A DNA stretch of 64,000 nucleotides from Enchytraeus crypticus (GCA_905160935.1 CAJHZI010000307.1:1-64000); one strand, 5' to 3'. Shown: positions 26,501 through 35,788, numbered from the stretch's first letter. The notes: generated by a model from the sequence alone, not told the origin. Numbers and translations: made by a program.

Positions 26501-29500
26501 TTTTTCTCTCCCATAATTGCTAATTTCCGCAGCTTTCAGGTCTTCCTCGAGGTAGTCTTTCATCTCCTTTTAGGTCTTCCTAATGTTTTTTGCCACATGC
26601 TTTGTAGATAAATATCTTTCGATGGTTTCAAGTTTCTTCTATGAGCAGCACATGTACAGCCCATTTCTTTTCTGGATGATTTCACTTATCAATTGCTGCT
26701 TTTTCCTTAAAAGTAATACACCCGATTGAATGCATGAATTTTTACCAGATAGATGTTATGGGAGTTGCTCCCCACTAAATATTTAGATAAAAATCAATCA
26801 ACTAGATGACAACTAATCTAAGTTAGAAATCTGTTATCATTTCTGAAACAGAATACTTAAACACAGAAAATTTAGTAGAAAATTTTACCTTAGACTTTTG
26901 AGATTTCAGAGGCCGTGCACTGCAGACCACTCTAGGATTGATACGTTTCACAGAGAAGAGTGACAGTCCCAAGATCGATGCGGATGGCTGAAATCTCTCT
27001 GATGAGGTGTTGCTATGACTGATAGTAACTGGCAGACAATATTGCCTTATGTCAGCTTCTCCACACTGAACATAATAAATATTAAAAGCAGCAGCAATGC
27101 ATATACTACACATATGCAATAAATATGCGTAATACATACATTTATCTATTCAACTCTGTCGAAACAATGTCGCTATATGAACTAGGTATATATCACACAC
27201 CTTACAATCTTCTATTATCCAGTGAGATCCATGGATCTAATGCACCGATGAGAACTTACATGTGCAGGATTACATACTGTATAGAGCTTTTTATGACTGA
27301 GACGACAGTTATTGAAAGTCAGCAATAGAAATACTTTCAGTTAATCTTACAACAGAATGCATACATCTAATACAGATTTAAAGATAACTAAAAGTAAAAA
27401 TACAAGAACTAACGTAGAATTACACAATTTAACACAATCACCAAGAGAGAACCAAATAAATAAATAAAAAATATTTTTTATAGAAACACTTTTTCACAAA
27501 TCTTTTCTTTCATTGCTTGCTCTATTATTAACAAATTCTCCATAAATAGTAAGTTTAATACTAGCATTATCCAATCAATCTATCTAGTACGGTGAATCAC
27601 CATATAGCGAAGAACTCTAGATTTATTTCAAATCTATCTAGTACTACAAATAACAATTGCAAAGAACTCTCTGTCAAAACAATGTCGAGATTACCTAATC
27701 CTATTAATTCATATGACATTTGAACTCTTTAGACTTGCAATAAAGTACAAGACAGACCTGCAAAGATTACAGATAGATTAAACAAACTCACACTTACACT
27801 TTGAAGGTAGTCATTAACGTATCTATAGTGTACAACCAGATGTACACTAATTTCCTGTACTTCAGTCAGATGACATATTGCTCGTTTACTATATGAACCA
27901 TCAACAAATATGTAGATTGGTCGATTAGTAGCTACCAGACAGCTGTGATCCAAAATCAGGCAGCCACCGGCAGTCAACAGTCTAAATATACACAAAATAT
28001 CACCCAACAATCGACAAATATCACACAAAAATACCATCAAGCAGTAGACAAATATCACACAAAGTATCACAGAGTAATTAACAAATATCATACAAAGTAT
28101 CACAATGCAATTTGGCACTATTACTATTCTCATCAAAATTTCCTTTTTGTTAACCCAAAAAGTTTCTTTGTAGATAATTGGTTTGGAAATTCACTAATTC
28201 ATACTAGTACGTCTAATCATTTTAAAAAAGTTAATCTGATGCAACATATGATGTGATGCCAAAAGTGATCTGAAGACACAAATAATCAGATGCCACAATT
28301 AACATAGTGACGATATTAAACCTCTTTCAATTAAATACTTAAAGTCCTGAATGACTGTTTGACTTCTCTGCAACTCATTTTTCCTCATTTCAATTTATGT
28401 AATGTTAAATAATAGCTCATTTTTATTTCATTAAGTTGAAATTCATCTACTCCTATTTAGCATCAGATATAAGGAATAAGTTTATCTTGAAATATTTCAA
28501 CTCAACTGTATCAAAATACTACAAGAGAAGTTTGCAAATTAAAACAATTTAATTTTTTTTAAAGTTAGGATTTGTTAAAAATAAATTTGAGACTTTTAAA
28601 TATATGATTATAAAATTTAAGGCAACTATATTATTTTTGTAGTTTCACACACTGCACAATGCATATGTAGACTGCCTGGGTTTTGTTTCAGTTTCAATAG
28701 ATATTTATTTTACTAAGTCAAATATTGCAAAACTTATTCATTGCATATAAATAGTTAAGTCTTCTGTATTGTATTAATATATTTTATTAAAATAGTAAAA
28801 TACTATAAATATAATTTTATTAATAAAATAATTTTTTATTTTAATTTTATTATTTTAATATTTTTACCCGTGTGGTGTCCAGGTTGCTGAAGGACCAACC
28901 GTGGACAACAAGTGAAATAAATGGTGACAAAGCATAAAATCCACAACAAAGTCAGAAAGGGCATTTGGTTAGTGAGCGCCTAAGCTCCGGTAATTACAAG
29001 AAAATTTTCTACAACAAATAGTCTATCCTAAATCTAAATAGTCTAAATTGGGATTCAAGGGAAGATGATGATGATAAATATAATAGATAATACAATATAT
29101 ATATAATGTAATACTATACAAAGAAGTTTCGGCATCGAATTTGTCATACTAGGGATATGACTGCTCTAGACAGAGTAGTACATGAACAATGTTAACAGCC
29201 ATTCCAATATTAGTGTGGATAAAAAAAGTTAATTTAGTAATAACAGCAGGATATACCAAAGTAGAGACACAATATTACGTTTAACCTAGTAAAACAAATA
29301 CCTCTCTAGTATCTTTCTTTTGATATGATGATCTACCCTAATGACAGCCCGCCACTTAGCAAATGGACGAAAACCCCTTGCAGTGATGGTGTTGCGCCAG
29401 TATTTTGGACAGTCCAAGAATTGTCTATCTAAGCATTGGTTGTGATGAACACTGGAGGTTGGTCCTAGAGAAACTGCCGAGACTTCATATTTAAGCTCAT

Positions 29501-31472
29501 TCTGCAATTTTCCGTGTTTGACACAGGATCTTACATAGTCTTCCGTTACAACCCATTGCCCTGCAACAGTTGCACTCAATCTACAATAATCATACAGCGG
29601 GCTACAGTAAAGCTAGTGTTTATTCATGTATACAGTATGTTCCACGGATGAAAACATAGCATGACACGTCAACACCTCTATTTGCAACAAGCACATTTAA
29701 TAACAGATAAATGATAAAAATGTTTGAGGAACACAATATCTTTAGACATCACTATTTCAAGGTATATACATAGGCATACTGACACTCTGTGCTCAAGAAA
29801 ACTATAGAGCATGCTATCAATTGAAAAGTTTACCTCACCAAATAGATGACGGTTTTTTTAAACAAACTTTCCTGCTTTCCTCAGTTAGGAAAAATAAACA
29901 TCTGATGGCCATTTCCTTCACTTGCTTTCTGCTTTGTGCTTGCAAGCTACTTAGAATGTGTCCATTATTGCCACTTGTGATATGTGCAGTCTTGCTACGT
30001 AGGATATGTGCTGTATTGCTATTTAAGATAAATGCAGTATTGCTATTTAAGATACGTGCAGTATTGCTACTTAGGATATGTGCAATATTGCATTGTAAAT
30101 TTCAATGTTTTATAGAAACTAGGGTTCCGAATATGACATTTAAGTATAACCGGTCACTGAATATATTTTTATATTATTTCATAGAAAAATCAAACACGTA
30201 CCAGTGCAGCATGCCAATAAAAACTTTTCAGATGGAACTACGTTAGAGTCACAAATTAGAGTGCATGGTTTCTTCAAATCCTACAATAGAACAGTAAACA
30301 CAAAAAGCAGTCAACAATTACAATTGTAAATGTTATACAATTGAAATTGTTATACACTTGTATAGCGCTGACTTGACAAATAGCTTAAACGAGAATTTTT
30401 ATTGTTGCAATTCTTATTGGAGTGCAACGAGAAAACAAACATCATTGATACATTCTCATAAATAACTGTTTAAATTTATTAGATAACAGTAACCTTATGA
30501 ATATGGAATATACTTGAGCATTTTAAATATACAAAGGCAAGAATTTTGACATAAATATGTCCCAGAAGGAGAAAACGTTAAGCTATGTTGCAGGAAATTG
30601 GGAAATATTCAACTACCTGAATAAGAAAATAAATAAAGAAGGTGTCACTAATTTCAGCATCATCATAGTCTGGTATTTACAGGACAATATACAACCTAAA
30701 AATACAATTACAGCCAACTATCAGGAAACCTAAAACAAATATGTTAAGTTAAATTCGAACCTGCTCACTTCTCCCTTAACACTGTCACTTACAAGTTCAG
30801 TTTAACTGCATGTTAAAGGTAATAAGATGCAAGAGCAAGAAAATAGAGCACGTGATGGAGATTTCACACAGAGCTGTGTTCAGATGTAGCGGAAAATCCA
30901 TACAACTGGTAAGAGTTTTAATCATTAAAAATATCTTACAGATGGTCTAATGGTATGAATGATTAGGTTTCAGCCTGTAATTACGTAGGTGCAGCACTCA
31001 AATCTTAAAATTGCCTATCTTGGCGAGAAAAAACCTGATATTATACTCGGCCTTTGCTAGTAAGTATAAATGTTCTTACTGAATGATAAACTGAACACAT
31101 TGTGTGGTAGAGTAATTCAATGAACTTGCACAACATACACGTGTTCATGTATATTAACTGTACATATAATATATTCCAAGCACACTACTCCAAGCAAATG
31201 GTAGTTTTCAGACATAGCAGATTTTGTTTACAAAATTTCCATCTTTACACAGTTGTAGTATATTCAATTGGTTAAAATTAGTAAAATTAACGCCTTCTGT
31301 TGCATCCTGATGAAACAAGAAGAATGTTTCTCTGCCATGAAATACCCAAAGCATCTCAAATGCTTACCAGATCATTAAGAACTTTGCCATTTAGCTGACT
31401 CAAAATTTGAGAAAGTTCTTTGCTCTTTGATTTGGTGAATCCGCTCAGCATAAAGTGTTTCCCATTAAGCAT
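11077..31472 (-). CDS. SLF1: SMC5-SMC6 complex localization factor 1 (BRCT + ankyrin), complete 18-exon model
   Basis: SLF1 binds phosphorylated RAD18 through its BRCT pair and, with SLF2, brings SMC5/6 to stalled forks and DNA breaks in the nucleus. Exons, 5' to 3': 31472-31368, 30280-30202, 29560-29302, 27981-27798, 27065-26889, 26170-24194, 22950-22768, 21327-21149, 20577-20452, 19333-19246, 18543-18390, 17708-~17555, 16694-16603, 15886-15825, 14738-14667, 13647-13513, 12317-12198, 11534-11077. Phases agree at every joint except the end of exon 12; the exon 10 and 18 acceptors have alternatives. The product is about 1,530 residues, against about 1,058 in human as I recall. BRCT1 is about residues 8-85, BRCT2 130-208, a disordered stretch 210-930, a helical middle 930-1250 and ankyrin repeats about 1255-1400. 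The BRCT-plus-ankyrin order is peculiar to SLF1 (ANKRD32/BRCTD1). Confidence 0.88.
11880..12130. mobile_element. Dispersed repeat, family C
   Basis: Shares AGGTACATATTCA, a TTAATC(C/T)CTTCACAAA(A/G) segment and TTTCCCGTTG(C/T)C with copies at 17.27-17.48, 21.74-21.96 and 43.95-44.21 kb. About 240 bp and SINE-sized; no clear RNA polymerase III boxes seen. Lies in the intron before SLF1 exon 18. Confidence 0.7.
12198..12317 (-). CDS. SLF1: SLF1 exon 17, ankyrin repeat 3
   Basis: Encodes KPGRGGVDVAAANADGTTAL then HEAIQQNRANIVTLLLQHA, again D.TALHEA and a following LLLQH helix. Phase 1 out at 12197 (GTCTGT). Confidence 0.87.
12440..12655 (-). mobile_element. Short dispersed repeat, family D, with (CAT)n run
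   Basis: Begins with a (CAT)n run and reads CCCAGTTTAACTAGGGTCGG. The reverse complement matches the end of copies at 28.96 and 37.45 kb, which finish in GATGAT runs. Other copies: 18.90-19.09 and 47.50-47.56 kb. Confidence 0.7.
12920..13045 (-). mobile_element. SINE family B, diverged copy
   Basis: Keeps GCATGTCAGTGAGTAGGAGA and ACTTACTGATCTG, in the same order as the better family B copies. Strongly decayed; lies in the SLF1 intron between exons 16 and 17. Confidence 0.55.
13368..13412 (+). mobile_element. SINE family B, 3' fragment
   Basis: Only the body end remains: CTTTCGAGTGAGGAAACTGA followed by CGTTAACCTTAGCTTTACC. Intronic in SLF1. Confidence 0.6.
13513..13647 (-). CDS. SLF1: SLF1 exon 16, ankyrin repeat 2
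   Basis: Encodes IDVNAADNLGWTPLHEAVNH and GSVECIEKLLQ, a textbook ankyrin repeat (D..GWTPLHEA...G). The donor chosen is A|GTGTGT at 13512, which keeps phase with exon 17. A shorter alternative donor cannot be excluded. Confidence 0.87.
14285..14420 (-). mobile_element. SINE family B, diverged copy
   Basis: Reads GGATTTGAACCCTGCACCTA and then TAATCCGC, with a minus-strand B-box. Decayed copy in the SLF1 intron between exons 15 and 16. Confidence 0.6.
14667..14738 (-). CDS. SLF1: SLF1 exon 15, ankyrin repeat 1
   Basis: A 72-nt exon encoding GETCLHVVCRVNKIERLKEL LKTP, with the ankyrin GET.LH signature. Splits a Gly codon with exon 16, giving GIDVNA. Confidence 0.87.
15825..15886 (-). CDS. SLF1: SLF1 exon 14, linker into ankyrin repeat 1
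   Basis: A 62-nt exon encoding IPSACKGKSPQKDVNKRDKK, ending in a split Gly codon. NKRDKKGET with exon 15 is the start of an ankyrin repeat and parallels NKRNARGET in human SLF1. Confidence 0.82.
16603..16694 (-). CDS. SLF1: SLF1 exon 13
   Basis: Encodes VKAFFRIKANFLLTKSNNEN and EKKFQKALNQ before GTAGTG. Phase 2 out matches exon 14. A basic linker ahead of the ankyrin repeats. Confidence 0.75.
17270..17480. mobile_element. Dispersed repeat, family C
   Basis: Shares GGTTCAAGGTACATATTCAT, AACAAGTTAATCTCTTCACA and GGCGGTTTCCCGTTGCCTTC with the 11.9, 21.7 and 44.0 kb copies. It lies just 3' of SLF1 exon 12 in the transcript sense, so it may have helped erode the donor region there. Confidence 0.7.
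17555..17708 (-). CDS. SLF1: SLF1 exon 12 (3' end uncertain)
   Basis: Encodes AETSIEGILYILETIRADCM and then LTVLNCVLHRLANLPDDLSD. The acceptor (TTTATAG) and first phase fit exon 11. The donor is unclear: several GT dinucleotides lie at 17,535-17,565 and none is strong. The reading frame there should be settled from transcripts. Confidence 0.65.
18390..18543 (-). CDS. SLF1: SLF1 exon 11
   Basis: Encodes SLLMRMIQAVIGVLVDWCLT, then RLPERAVTVCRDVANRIV before GTGAGG. Phase 0 in, phase 1 out. A family A SINE begins about 20 bp upstream of its acceptor. Confidence 0.82.
18565..18785 (+). mobile_element. tRNA-derived SINE, family A
   Basis: A-box AATAGCGCAGTGGTTAGAG at 18,574 and B-box GGGTTCGATTCC at 18,652. 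The shared body is AAATGACAGATCCT and CTAACGGTTTAAACATGTGG. Other copies at 34.7, 45.2, 58.1 and 61.2 kb. This is the best-preserved polymerase III promoter pair in the family. It lies antisense in SLF1, beside exon 11. Confidence 0.87.
18900..19095 (-). mobile_element. Short dispersed repeat, family D, with (CAT)n run
   Basis: A (CATCAT)n block followed by CCCAGTTTAGCTAAGGTCAA and CATCTCCACTCCTCTCTGTC, parallel to the 12.44 kb copy. Lies in the SLF1 intron between exons 10 and 11. Confidence 0.65.
19246..19333 (-). CDS. SLF1: SLF1 exon 10
   Basis: Encodes TVHSQNFNQLVSLLVDASQR then FDCPYQ before GTAGTC. Two acceptors fit the phase: AG at 19,335-19,334, used here, or AG at 19,318-19,317. The upstream flank is the 48-bp tandem array, and the pyrimidine tract is weak. 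Confidence 0.68.
19368..19840. repeat. 48-bp minisatellite, about 10 units, carrying the CRE octamer
   Basis: The unit begins GCTTAGTGACGTCATC and ends AAAATACAGCGAGACT. I count ten units. Five contain the palindrome TGACGTCA, and others have one or two changes. Because 48 is a multiple of 3, the minus strand stays open with a 16-residue hydrophobic repeat. That frame does not join SLF1 exon 10, which starts 34 bp away. Lies in the SLF1 intron between exons 9 and 10. Confidence 0.93.
20294..20390. repeat. GA-rich low-complexity tract
   Basis: About 90 bp of GAGA/AAAG on the plus strand, in the SLF1 intron next to exon 9. On the minus strand it is a pyrimidine run upstream of nothing used as an acceptor. 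Confidence 0.9.
20452..20577 (-). CDS. SLF1: SLF1 exon 9, helical region
   Basis: Encodes KLLSANHCAADEQTDAQYKA then DLMLLQYIIEIIENNYTAY, ending within a TCN serine codon before GTAATT. D.LLQ...I.E matches the helical pattern around this point in SLF1. Confidence 0.8.
21149..21327 (-). CDS. SLF1: SLF1 exon 8, helical region
   Basis: Encodes RKEATCEQSFERLCAVLQQL, SYLQSLAQHILSLPNCDSSW and ELAHMLF before GTATCG. Long helices typical of an alpha-helical scaffold. Phase 0 in, phase 2 out; the split codon gives Arg with exon 9. Confidence 0.83.
21735..21965. mobile_element. Dispersed repeat, family C
   Basis: Shares AGATCCAAGGTACATATTCA, AACAAGTTAATCCCTTCACA and ATCCATACCTTAC with other copies. 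Lies in the SLF1 intron between exons 7 and 8. Confidence 0.7.
22370..22640 (+). mobile_element. Dispersed repeat, family E
   Basis: The 3' half (ACATCCGCGCCGGCTGCTAT, then CAACAAAACAGCAACCAA) matches 52.87-53.00 kb (AAATCCGCGCCGGCTAGTGA, then CAACGAAACAGCAACTAA). The 5' half is unique here. SINE-like size with an A-rich tail. Confidence 0.65.
22768..22950 (-). CDS. SLF1: SLF1 exon 7, helical region
   Basis: Encodes FLIISLMQQASDQCNYEVDQ, then LLELWLKENNN and DILTHLVRRMM before GTTTGT. Amphipathic helices, phase 0 at both ends. Corresponds by position to the helical middle part of SLF1. Confidence 0.8.
22960..23450. repeat. AT-rich minisatellite in SLF1 intron 6
   Basis: Irregular units of about 26-30 bp built around AATCAAGAACT and ATATAGCGTTTAAT recur about a dozen times. 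A short (AAT)n-linked repeat with CTCATCCAGGGATGATGTCA interrupts it at 23,095-23,150. The same insert follows at 23,462-23,540. Confidence 0.8.
23462..23665 (+). mobile_element. Dispersed repeat after (AAT)n
   Basis: Reads AAAGGTTTAACGTCCGTTTC and TTCATCCAGGGATGATGTCA after an (AAT)n run. The first 60 bp are shared with 23,095-23,150. Probably the 3' end of an element in minus orientation with an AAT-type tail. Family not recognised. Confidence 0.5.
24194..26170 (-). CDS. SLF1: SLF1 exon 6, 659-codon disordered region
   Basis: One open exon of 1,977 nt without a stop, rich in Ser, Asn, Thr, Lys and Asp. Between about residues 380 and 430 it carries imperfect repeats around NKPNATQVNTFNKPNAAHGN. 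Basic patches such as PRKRKS and PKRKRATK look like nuclear localisation signals. The end reads VEEMGDLFAVTSDS before GTAAGT. Such a long linker between BRCTs and the C-terminal part is also seen in vertebrate SLF1, but shorter. No fold is recognisable. Confidence 0.88.
26400..26765 (-). mobile_element. LINE C-terminal remnant
   Basis: Minus-strand frames give EMKDYLEEDLKAAEISNYGR and then VLWGNVIFGWNQP, with shifts and stops. The style is that of the end of a non-LTR retrotransposon ORF. Lies in the SLF1 intron between exons 5 and 6. Weak call. Confidence 0.45.
26889..27065 (-). CDS. SLF1: SLF1 exon 5, linker
   Basis: Encodes CGEADIRQYCLPVTISHSNT and later FSVKRINPRVVCSARPLKSQ. Phase 0 at both ends; donor GTAAAA. 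Little conserved, probably the start of the disordered region; the call rests on phase and codon continuity. Confidence 0.75.
27798..27981 (-). CDS. SLF1: SLF1 exon 4, BRCT2
   Basis: Encodes LLTAGGCLILDHSCLV, a middle strand (PIYIFVDGSY) and VHYRYVNDYLQS before GTAAGT. The pattern LL.AGG near the start and Y...YL at the end matches the second BRCT of human SLF1. Confidence 0.87.
28955..29075 (+). mobile_element. Short dispersed repeat, family D
   Basis: Reads GTCAGAAAGGGCATTTGGTT and AGTGAGCGCC, ending in GGGAAGATGATGATGAT. Same order as the 37.45 kb copy. Lies in the SLF1 intron between exons 3 and 4. Confidence 0.7.
29302..29560 (-). CDS. SLF1: SLF1 exon 3, end of BRCT1 and start of BRCT2
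   Basis: Starts GQWVVTEDYVRSCVKHGKL, which holds the conserved BRCT tryptophan, and runs to FRPFAKWRAVIRVDHHIKR, the first strand of BRCT2. The acceptor is TTGCAG at 29561. An alternative AG at 29,581 gives the wrong phase. Donor GTATTT at 29301. Confidence 0.9.
29953..30092. repeat. 24-bp minisatellite in SLF1 intron 2
   Basis: About 5.5 units of a 24-mer like ATGTGCAGTATTGCTACTTA followed by GGAT. Because 24 is a multiple of 3 it creates an open frame on the plus strand that is not a gene. Confidence 0.88.
30202..30280 (-). CDS. SLF1: SLF1 exon 2, middle of BRCT1
   Basis: Encodes DLKKPCTLICDSNVVPSEKF then LLACCTG before GTACGT. CT.LI and SEKFL.AC align with the human BRCT1 segment CTHLIAE...SEKFLAAC. 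Found by walking splice phases between exons 1 and 3; no long open frame marks it. Confidence 0.82.
31368..31472 (-). CDS. SLF1: SLF1 exon 1, start of BRCT1
   Basis: Start ATG chosen at 31472: MLNGKHFMLSGFTKSKSKEL follows it, matching the (I/F)xxxGF......EL start of a BRCT fold and the human SLF1 N-terminus. Ends LNGKVLNDL before GTAAGC at 31367. No in-frame stop is seen close upstream, so a slightly longer N-terminus is possible. Confidence 0.85.
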
Positions 31473-32004
31473 GTCTAGGCCAGAAATAACTGCCAGCTTC
31501 AAATATAACAAACTATAATGGTACCTAAACTATCACTATTATAAGCAAAAAATAACAAGTTACATTGCAATATTTTTGAAACTAACTGAATTAAATCCAT
31601 GGAATTATTTAAAATCTTCCCAAAAAAATGCCAATTTGATGCATTCCTATAAAACATTGATCAAAATACATTTAATAGCACAAATTCTTAGAGATTTTTG
31701 CATGCAGAGAGTAAAGTGTAGGGACCAAGCAAAGGAATTTAGGCAGACTAAGTGCACTCCTCAATTATTGTCCTGATGACTGAGTGAAAATTTCATACAA
31801 TAATTTCCAATTTCATATAATATTCTGATATAATATATAATATTGTTCTTTTACAGAAGAAAGCACATATGCAAGGAACTCTGTGCTTAGTACTTCTGAC
31901 AACTGGATCCTCAGATATGAAATTCGTGGTTGAATTTACATATATTAATTTGTAATTTGGTTATGCTATAAAGGTTAAATATAACAGAACAACAACAACA
32001 ACAA

Positions 32005-32700
32005 TACAATTAGAGTGCTACTGTTGTCCACGACAACATTGAGCACTGTAGAGTGGAACCAAATCAAAGCCAATGAGCAGAGTGAGGGGTCCATAAACGG
32101 GCGAGGCAAAATCCGGGTAGTCAGTCCAAGGAAAGGTACTAGTGGAATAGAGGTCTACGTGTTGGTCTCAGTTCGTGGACGTTTGGTGGATAGGAAAAGT
32201 CAATGAGAAAAGCTTTCAACCGCATATGAAACTGTTCGTAAAGTAGGACAAGCTGATCAGGAATAGATGAGGAGGTGCGCAGAGTGCTTCCACTCTGAAT
32301 AGAATTCCAGATCTGAGGGACAGCATGCTGGAAGGAGCGCCTAGACAGCTTGCTATGTGAAGGAAGGCTCGGTCTCTCTACAGTAACTAACTTAGAGGAC
32401 TTAGTAGACGACTACCTGGAGGCAGGGCGCCCCACTTGTAGTTAGTAAGACATAAAACCATTGACGGGTGTATTGATGGACTCGTATGTTAGAGAAACTG
32501 TCTTGTATAAAATGCATTCTCTAACTTTGAGCCAGTGCAAGGACTTAAAGATTGAAGTAACATGAGAATATTTAGAGCTACGAAAGACTGCACGTGCAAG
32601 GGAATTCTGAATGAACCGCAACCTATCAATCTCGCAACTGGGAAGATTTATAAATAGGGTTCAATTTGCATACTAGAGATTATAATATAAAATGAGCACT
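32005..32700 (-). mobile_element. CR1/L2-type LINE 3' end with terminal hairpin and (TTG)n tail
   Basis: Minus-strand frames read LARAVFRSSKYSHVTSIFKS, LHWLKVRECILYKT, SLTYESINTP and FQHAVPQIWNSIQS, the usual end of a CR1/L2 RT ORF, with frameshifts. The 3' end at 32,045-32,012 forms a hairpin (AGTGCT, TTGTC, loop, GACAA, AGCACT) and is followed by a (TTG)n tail on the minus strand. It resembles the element at 1-2,230 by style. Confidence 0.82.
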
Positions 32701-34699
32701 ATGATGTTAGATAGGCTGTAACTGACATTCATTCTTAAAGATATATTTTAAGCAATTCTAGGACTTCGTGAGCACTTTATCAACCGCACAACTACTAAAC
32801 TGGTCGAGTGGTCATGACACATTCTATTAAGATTAAGGAAACAGAGTAAGAGCATTCGATCGAAAACTCTATAAAACAATCTCACAGACTTGCATCAACA
32901 CAGCCTGAAGCTACTGGTTTAATAGCTGTCACTAAGTTATTAATAATTTGAGAATTGATAAAAATTTGAAATTAACTAGGAAATCATCAAAATAGTAAAC
33001 AAATACCAACAGTCAGTGTTGCCAATAACGCAAAAAAGTTAACAAGCATTATATTGAAATGTTCATCTATAGATCTTTCATAATATGTAGCGGTAACTCT
33101 GTTCACGTAATAATATAAGAAATTCGCGTCACTGATGCTGCCTTCAATCTCACAACTCTCCGTTGGAGCACAGCACAGGACGTTTGTTCGGTCCGTGACT
33201 GTAATTGAATGCCTAGGCCTGCTCTAAGTAGCATACATGAGATGGTATTTCTCAGAGGTGTGTGGAACTTCGATCTGTCGTAGTTGTGAGGCTCTCTGCG
33301 ATTAATCCTTACTGATAAAATATCGAAGTCAAGACACAGATTTCTAAATCGTATCTCACAATTTAATAGTAAATAAAAATAGCACTACAATTTAATAAAT
33401 TTAATATGTACGAACGCTAAAACTTAAAACTGAACATAAGATTTAAACACACAGTTCCTGAAATATCAATGACCCGGATTCGACTCCGGTTTCGGCCCTC
33501 GGCCTACGCCGTGTGGACATGCCCGTCCGGCCGCCACAACTTGAATGACTCTCTTACACGAATCAGCCAGTATTCTCCCACAGGTGAAGCTTGGTCATTT
33601 GGTAACTGACCAATCAGATTCAATTACTCTGCAGCTCTGACTACTGCCTAGCCAATAGCAGACATGCATTATCATAACATAAATTATATCCATAATAATT
33701 AATGATAGATTAATTATAATTATACATGTATAATTTCAAGTTCTTAGCAATAAACAAAGCCTAGTGGGAGAGGGGGAAGGGTGTGTGCTTCTATTGCCGG
33801 CTGGCAATATTCTATATATTCGTATATATATTTATTATGTATTTCTTCATTTATTAACAGAATGGTATTTTAAATAATTACAAATAATTGTGTTGACAGG
33901 ACTGTTTATTTATTGATTAAATAAATAAATAAAATTTTAGTGAAATTTAGCGTCTTTAGTGACGCTAAATTAAGTTCATTGGCGTACTTTTAACTTAGTT
34001 CATAGTTCTATGTTATAATGTTAATCGGTTATATAGTTATTTTGTTGAAAAATCAATTTGCAGTTTTGACTGTTATTTTACCGTTATTGTTACATTTAAT
34101 ACCACATGTTTAGAAACCCATAGAATGAAGAAAAACCTTATTTTAAAGATCCTGGGATGTAAACATATCGTAGTAAAAAAATCGTAATCCTTTATAAACA
34201 AAATGTTGTTAAAAAATCTTTTTGGGGTTACAACTTAACCACTGCGCTTTTTTTGCAAAACTGGCAGTGGCTTGTTACTTAATCTTTAATAATAATTTAT
34301 TTACAAACAAACCTCTAGTGCATTTCTACACTCTATTATATATAATTATATATACTATTTTGATACTCTACTATAATTGTATATCTACTAGATATTATAT
34401 TAATGTTACTTTTCTTTGACATTTGTATAGCGATCTTATACAATTTCATCATTATATGACGAATTTAAATTGATTGACCATTATATTTACAAGAATTTAT
34501 CAGAACTGCTACATCTTTAACGTTATTCCAATCCTTCTTCAAACTTAGATAGCAGGAAAAGGGAAGAAAACCAAGGGCTTATTTCTAACTCCAGTCATAC
34601 TTCATTACAACATCCAGCTTACCAGAACTAGACTCATATATTTCTGCCCTTGTTTATCTGAACTAAAAACATCCTAATTTACGATTTTGAATGATTGAA

Positions 34700-34930
34700 A
34701 AAAAGTAAACACGCATTATAGTGAAACGATTAACTACTTTGATATCTATCACTTTTAATACCACATGTTTAAACCGTTAGGCAATTTAGTCCATTTTCTG
34801 TATAACCAGTCCAGTGAATGTCCGAGATTTTACTCTCAGATCAGCGTTGCTGGGATTCGAACCCATGAGGGATCAGTTCATCTCAGGATCTGTCATTTAA
34901 AACTTCATGACGTTACCCCTATTTCTAGGT
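34700..34930 (-). mobile_element. tRNA-derived SINE, family A
   Basis: Minus-strand copy: CTGGGATTCGAACCCATGAG holds the B-box, and TTTAAACCGTTAGGCAATTT marks the body. Between SLF1 and PAGR1. Confidence 0.85.
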
Positions 34931-35397
34931 CTACCACCTATTTTGATTATTAAATACGTATAATACAATTTTTTAAATTACATAAAGTCGAGTTAACAAC
35001 TAGTTATGAAAAAACCCATTTCGGAATATATTTCTATAAACTTATAAAGCATAGTTTTTTATGCTGAACGTACCTTCAACTAATTGGCTTTTTACTATAC
35101 TAACGATCTTAATAAATTTTGATAATCCGCTAGGTTTAGTCGTGGGCAACGGCAACACTCGAATATTGCAGCTGTTGCTGTTGCATTACTTAATGAACCT
35201 TTTTTGCTCATCTGGTAGACCTAGTGCTTCACGTGGTCATGAATCAAGGCAGATGGCACTCGTTTTGTTGTTTGTCATCTGAGAAGTGTGAGAAACTCAT
35301 TTCTATACTTTAAACTTTGATGTATAGTCTTATATTCCAGTTCTTTGCCTATTGGTAAATATTCCTCTAAACAAATTATGTATGGGGGAGATTGGTG

Positions 35398-35645
35398 TGC
35401 ACTCTGACTTCTTCTAGTGCACTGCCTAACAGCAGGTTCACGGCATATAGCTCTTTCAACCAATTCTATCCTCAGCCTTCATTTTCATCTCTATGTATTA
35501 ATTTATCAAATTATGCAACATTCCTTGTCTTGGTCTTCCTCCAACTCTTTTCTCTTGCATTCTTCCTTCTATTACATCCTTTAGAAAACCATCCCCTCTT
35601 ATAATATGCCCTTTCCAGCTTTTCTTTCACTCTGACTATTTGTGT
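35398..35645 (-). mobile_element. LINE 3' tail, family F
   Basis: Parallel to the 3' end of the LINE in the RPS2 intron: CTTCTAGTGCACTGCCTAAC, GTCTTCCTCCAACTC, and CTATTACATCCTTTAGAAAA line up with the 41.1-41.4 kb segment. Ends about 145 bp before the PAGR1 start codon. Confidence 0.72.
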
Positions 35646-35788
35646 AATATAGAGGATGATGTTCTTTAGACTTTAATATCACTTCTTATTGCTATTATTT
35701 CAGCAATTTGAAGAAATGTGCTTTCTAGATATAAGTAGAATTTCTTTTAACATTGAGTTTTATTGACATTTGCCCACTAAATTCCACC

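Larger units (their letters stand above)
31473..35788. other. Intergenic region between SLF1 and PAGR1 5' ends
   Basis: The two genes face away from each other here. The stretch holds a LINE 3' end (32.0-32.7 kb), a GC-richer 80-bp island at 33,465-33,545, CCAAT pentamers at 33,609 and 33,651, a family A SINE (34.7 kb) and a LINE tail (35.4-35.6 kb). The promoters of both genes must be here, but I cannot place a transcription start. Confidence 0.55.

Noticed and set aside
29821..30246. 141-residue Cys/Leu-rich plus-strand open frame
   Set aside because: Built mainly from the 24-bp minisatellite, and it overlaps SLF1 exon 2 on the other strand.
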